From assembly GCF_030151805.1 (NCBI RefSeq), contig NZ_JASLCN010000305.1, forward strand, positions 1 through 5,045: a stretch of 5,045 nucleotides of DNA, read 5' to 3'. Position 1 is the first letter of the stretch. Every line of letters starts with the position of its first letter. Origin of the DNA: Fluviicola sp. (GTDB lineage Bacteria > Bacteroidota > Bacteroidia > Flavobacteriales_D > Crocinitomicaceae). This document shows positions 4,946 through 5,045 of the stretch, in pieces. The translations under genes and the position numbers were made by a program. The notes under the pieces are model-generated. The model saw nothing but the letters and a program-made list of their open reading frames with translations, made no database searches and was not told the origin of the DNA.

Positions 4946-5045
4946 ATGGAATTAGCTAATAATAATTTAAACCTGGATCCAAGATTAGCAGCCTTCGAAA
5001 GACTGTTGAATATCATGGACGATTTGCGCGAAAAATGTCCCTGGG
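4946..5045 (+). CDS. mazG: MazG-family nucleoside triphosphate pyrophosphohydrolase (N-terminal 33 residues)
   Basis: The gene runs off the right edge after 33 codons. The visible chain is a short variable leader (MELANNNLNLDP) and then RLAAFERLLNIMDDLREKCPW. This is the conserved opening of MazG proteins, whose FERLLEIMDxLRxxCPWD block begins the all-alpha NTP pyrophosphohydrolase domain. The enzyme hydrolyses NTPs to NMP and pyrophosphate in the cytoplasm and is linked to house-cleaning of non-canonical nucleotides and, in E. coli, to lowering ppGpp under stress. The metal-binding acidic residues lie beyond the window. The ATG at 4946 is preferred. An in-frame ATG at 4931 would add five residues (MYICS) but lies upstream of the -7 element, so the predicted transcript would not contain it. 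The next internal Met (residue 24) is inside the conserved block, so a later start is excluded. Confidence 0.88.
   Translation, partial: MELANNNLNLDPRLAAFERLLNIMDDLREKCPW

Overview
The window looks like chromosomal DNA from a member of the Bacteroidota, probably a Flavobacteriales-type organism. The grounds are a type IX secretion protein (PorQ) C-terminus, several copies of the Bacteroidota -7 promoter element TAnnTTTG, start codons without Shine-Dalgarno sequences, a lipoprotein signal ending in SCKK, and moderately low GC content. I cannot name the genus from this sequence alone.

Layout. The + strand runs: 3' end of porQ (1-431); a secreted outer-membrane beta-barrel gene with its own promoter and terminator (571-1305); cmk, cytidylate kinase (1405-2112); and a gene for an uncharacterised protein with an N-terminal helical region and a C-terminal ACT-like domain (2295-2957). 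A symmetric hairpin at 2959-2994 separates this block from a converging - strand operon. That operon, read from 4905 down to about 2997, encodes a PagL-type acyloxyacyl hydrolase (lipid A deacylase family), an overlapping DUF2807-type lipoprotein, and possibly a 22-codon mini-ORF. Divergent from the operon, the first 33 codons of mazG (4946-5045) run off the window.

How the genes relate. Most of the window concerns the cell envelope: PorQ belongs to the T9SS cell-surface attachment complex, the 244-aa barrel and the PagL-like enzyme are predicted outer-membrane proteins, and the DUF2807-type protein is a predicted lipoprotein. cmk and mazG are nucleotide-metabolism housekeeping genes. The two operon genes overlap by 11 bases and are probably translationally coupled.

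The most interesting structural signal is promoter spacing. Three genes (cmk, mazG and the pagL-like gene) have a -7-like element ending exactly 4 bases before the start codon, which predicts leaderless mRNAs. Two others (the barrel gene and the ACT-domain gene) have 24-25 bases between element and start. No mobile element, CRISPR array, tRNA or rRNA was seen. I see no strong case for a wholly new multi-gene system. The ACT-domain protein, the lipid-A-hydrolase/lipoprotein pair and the in-frame extension after the lipoprotein stop are the parts least explained.
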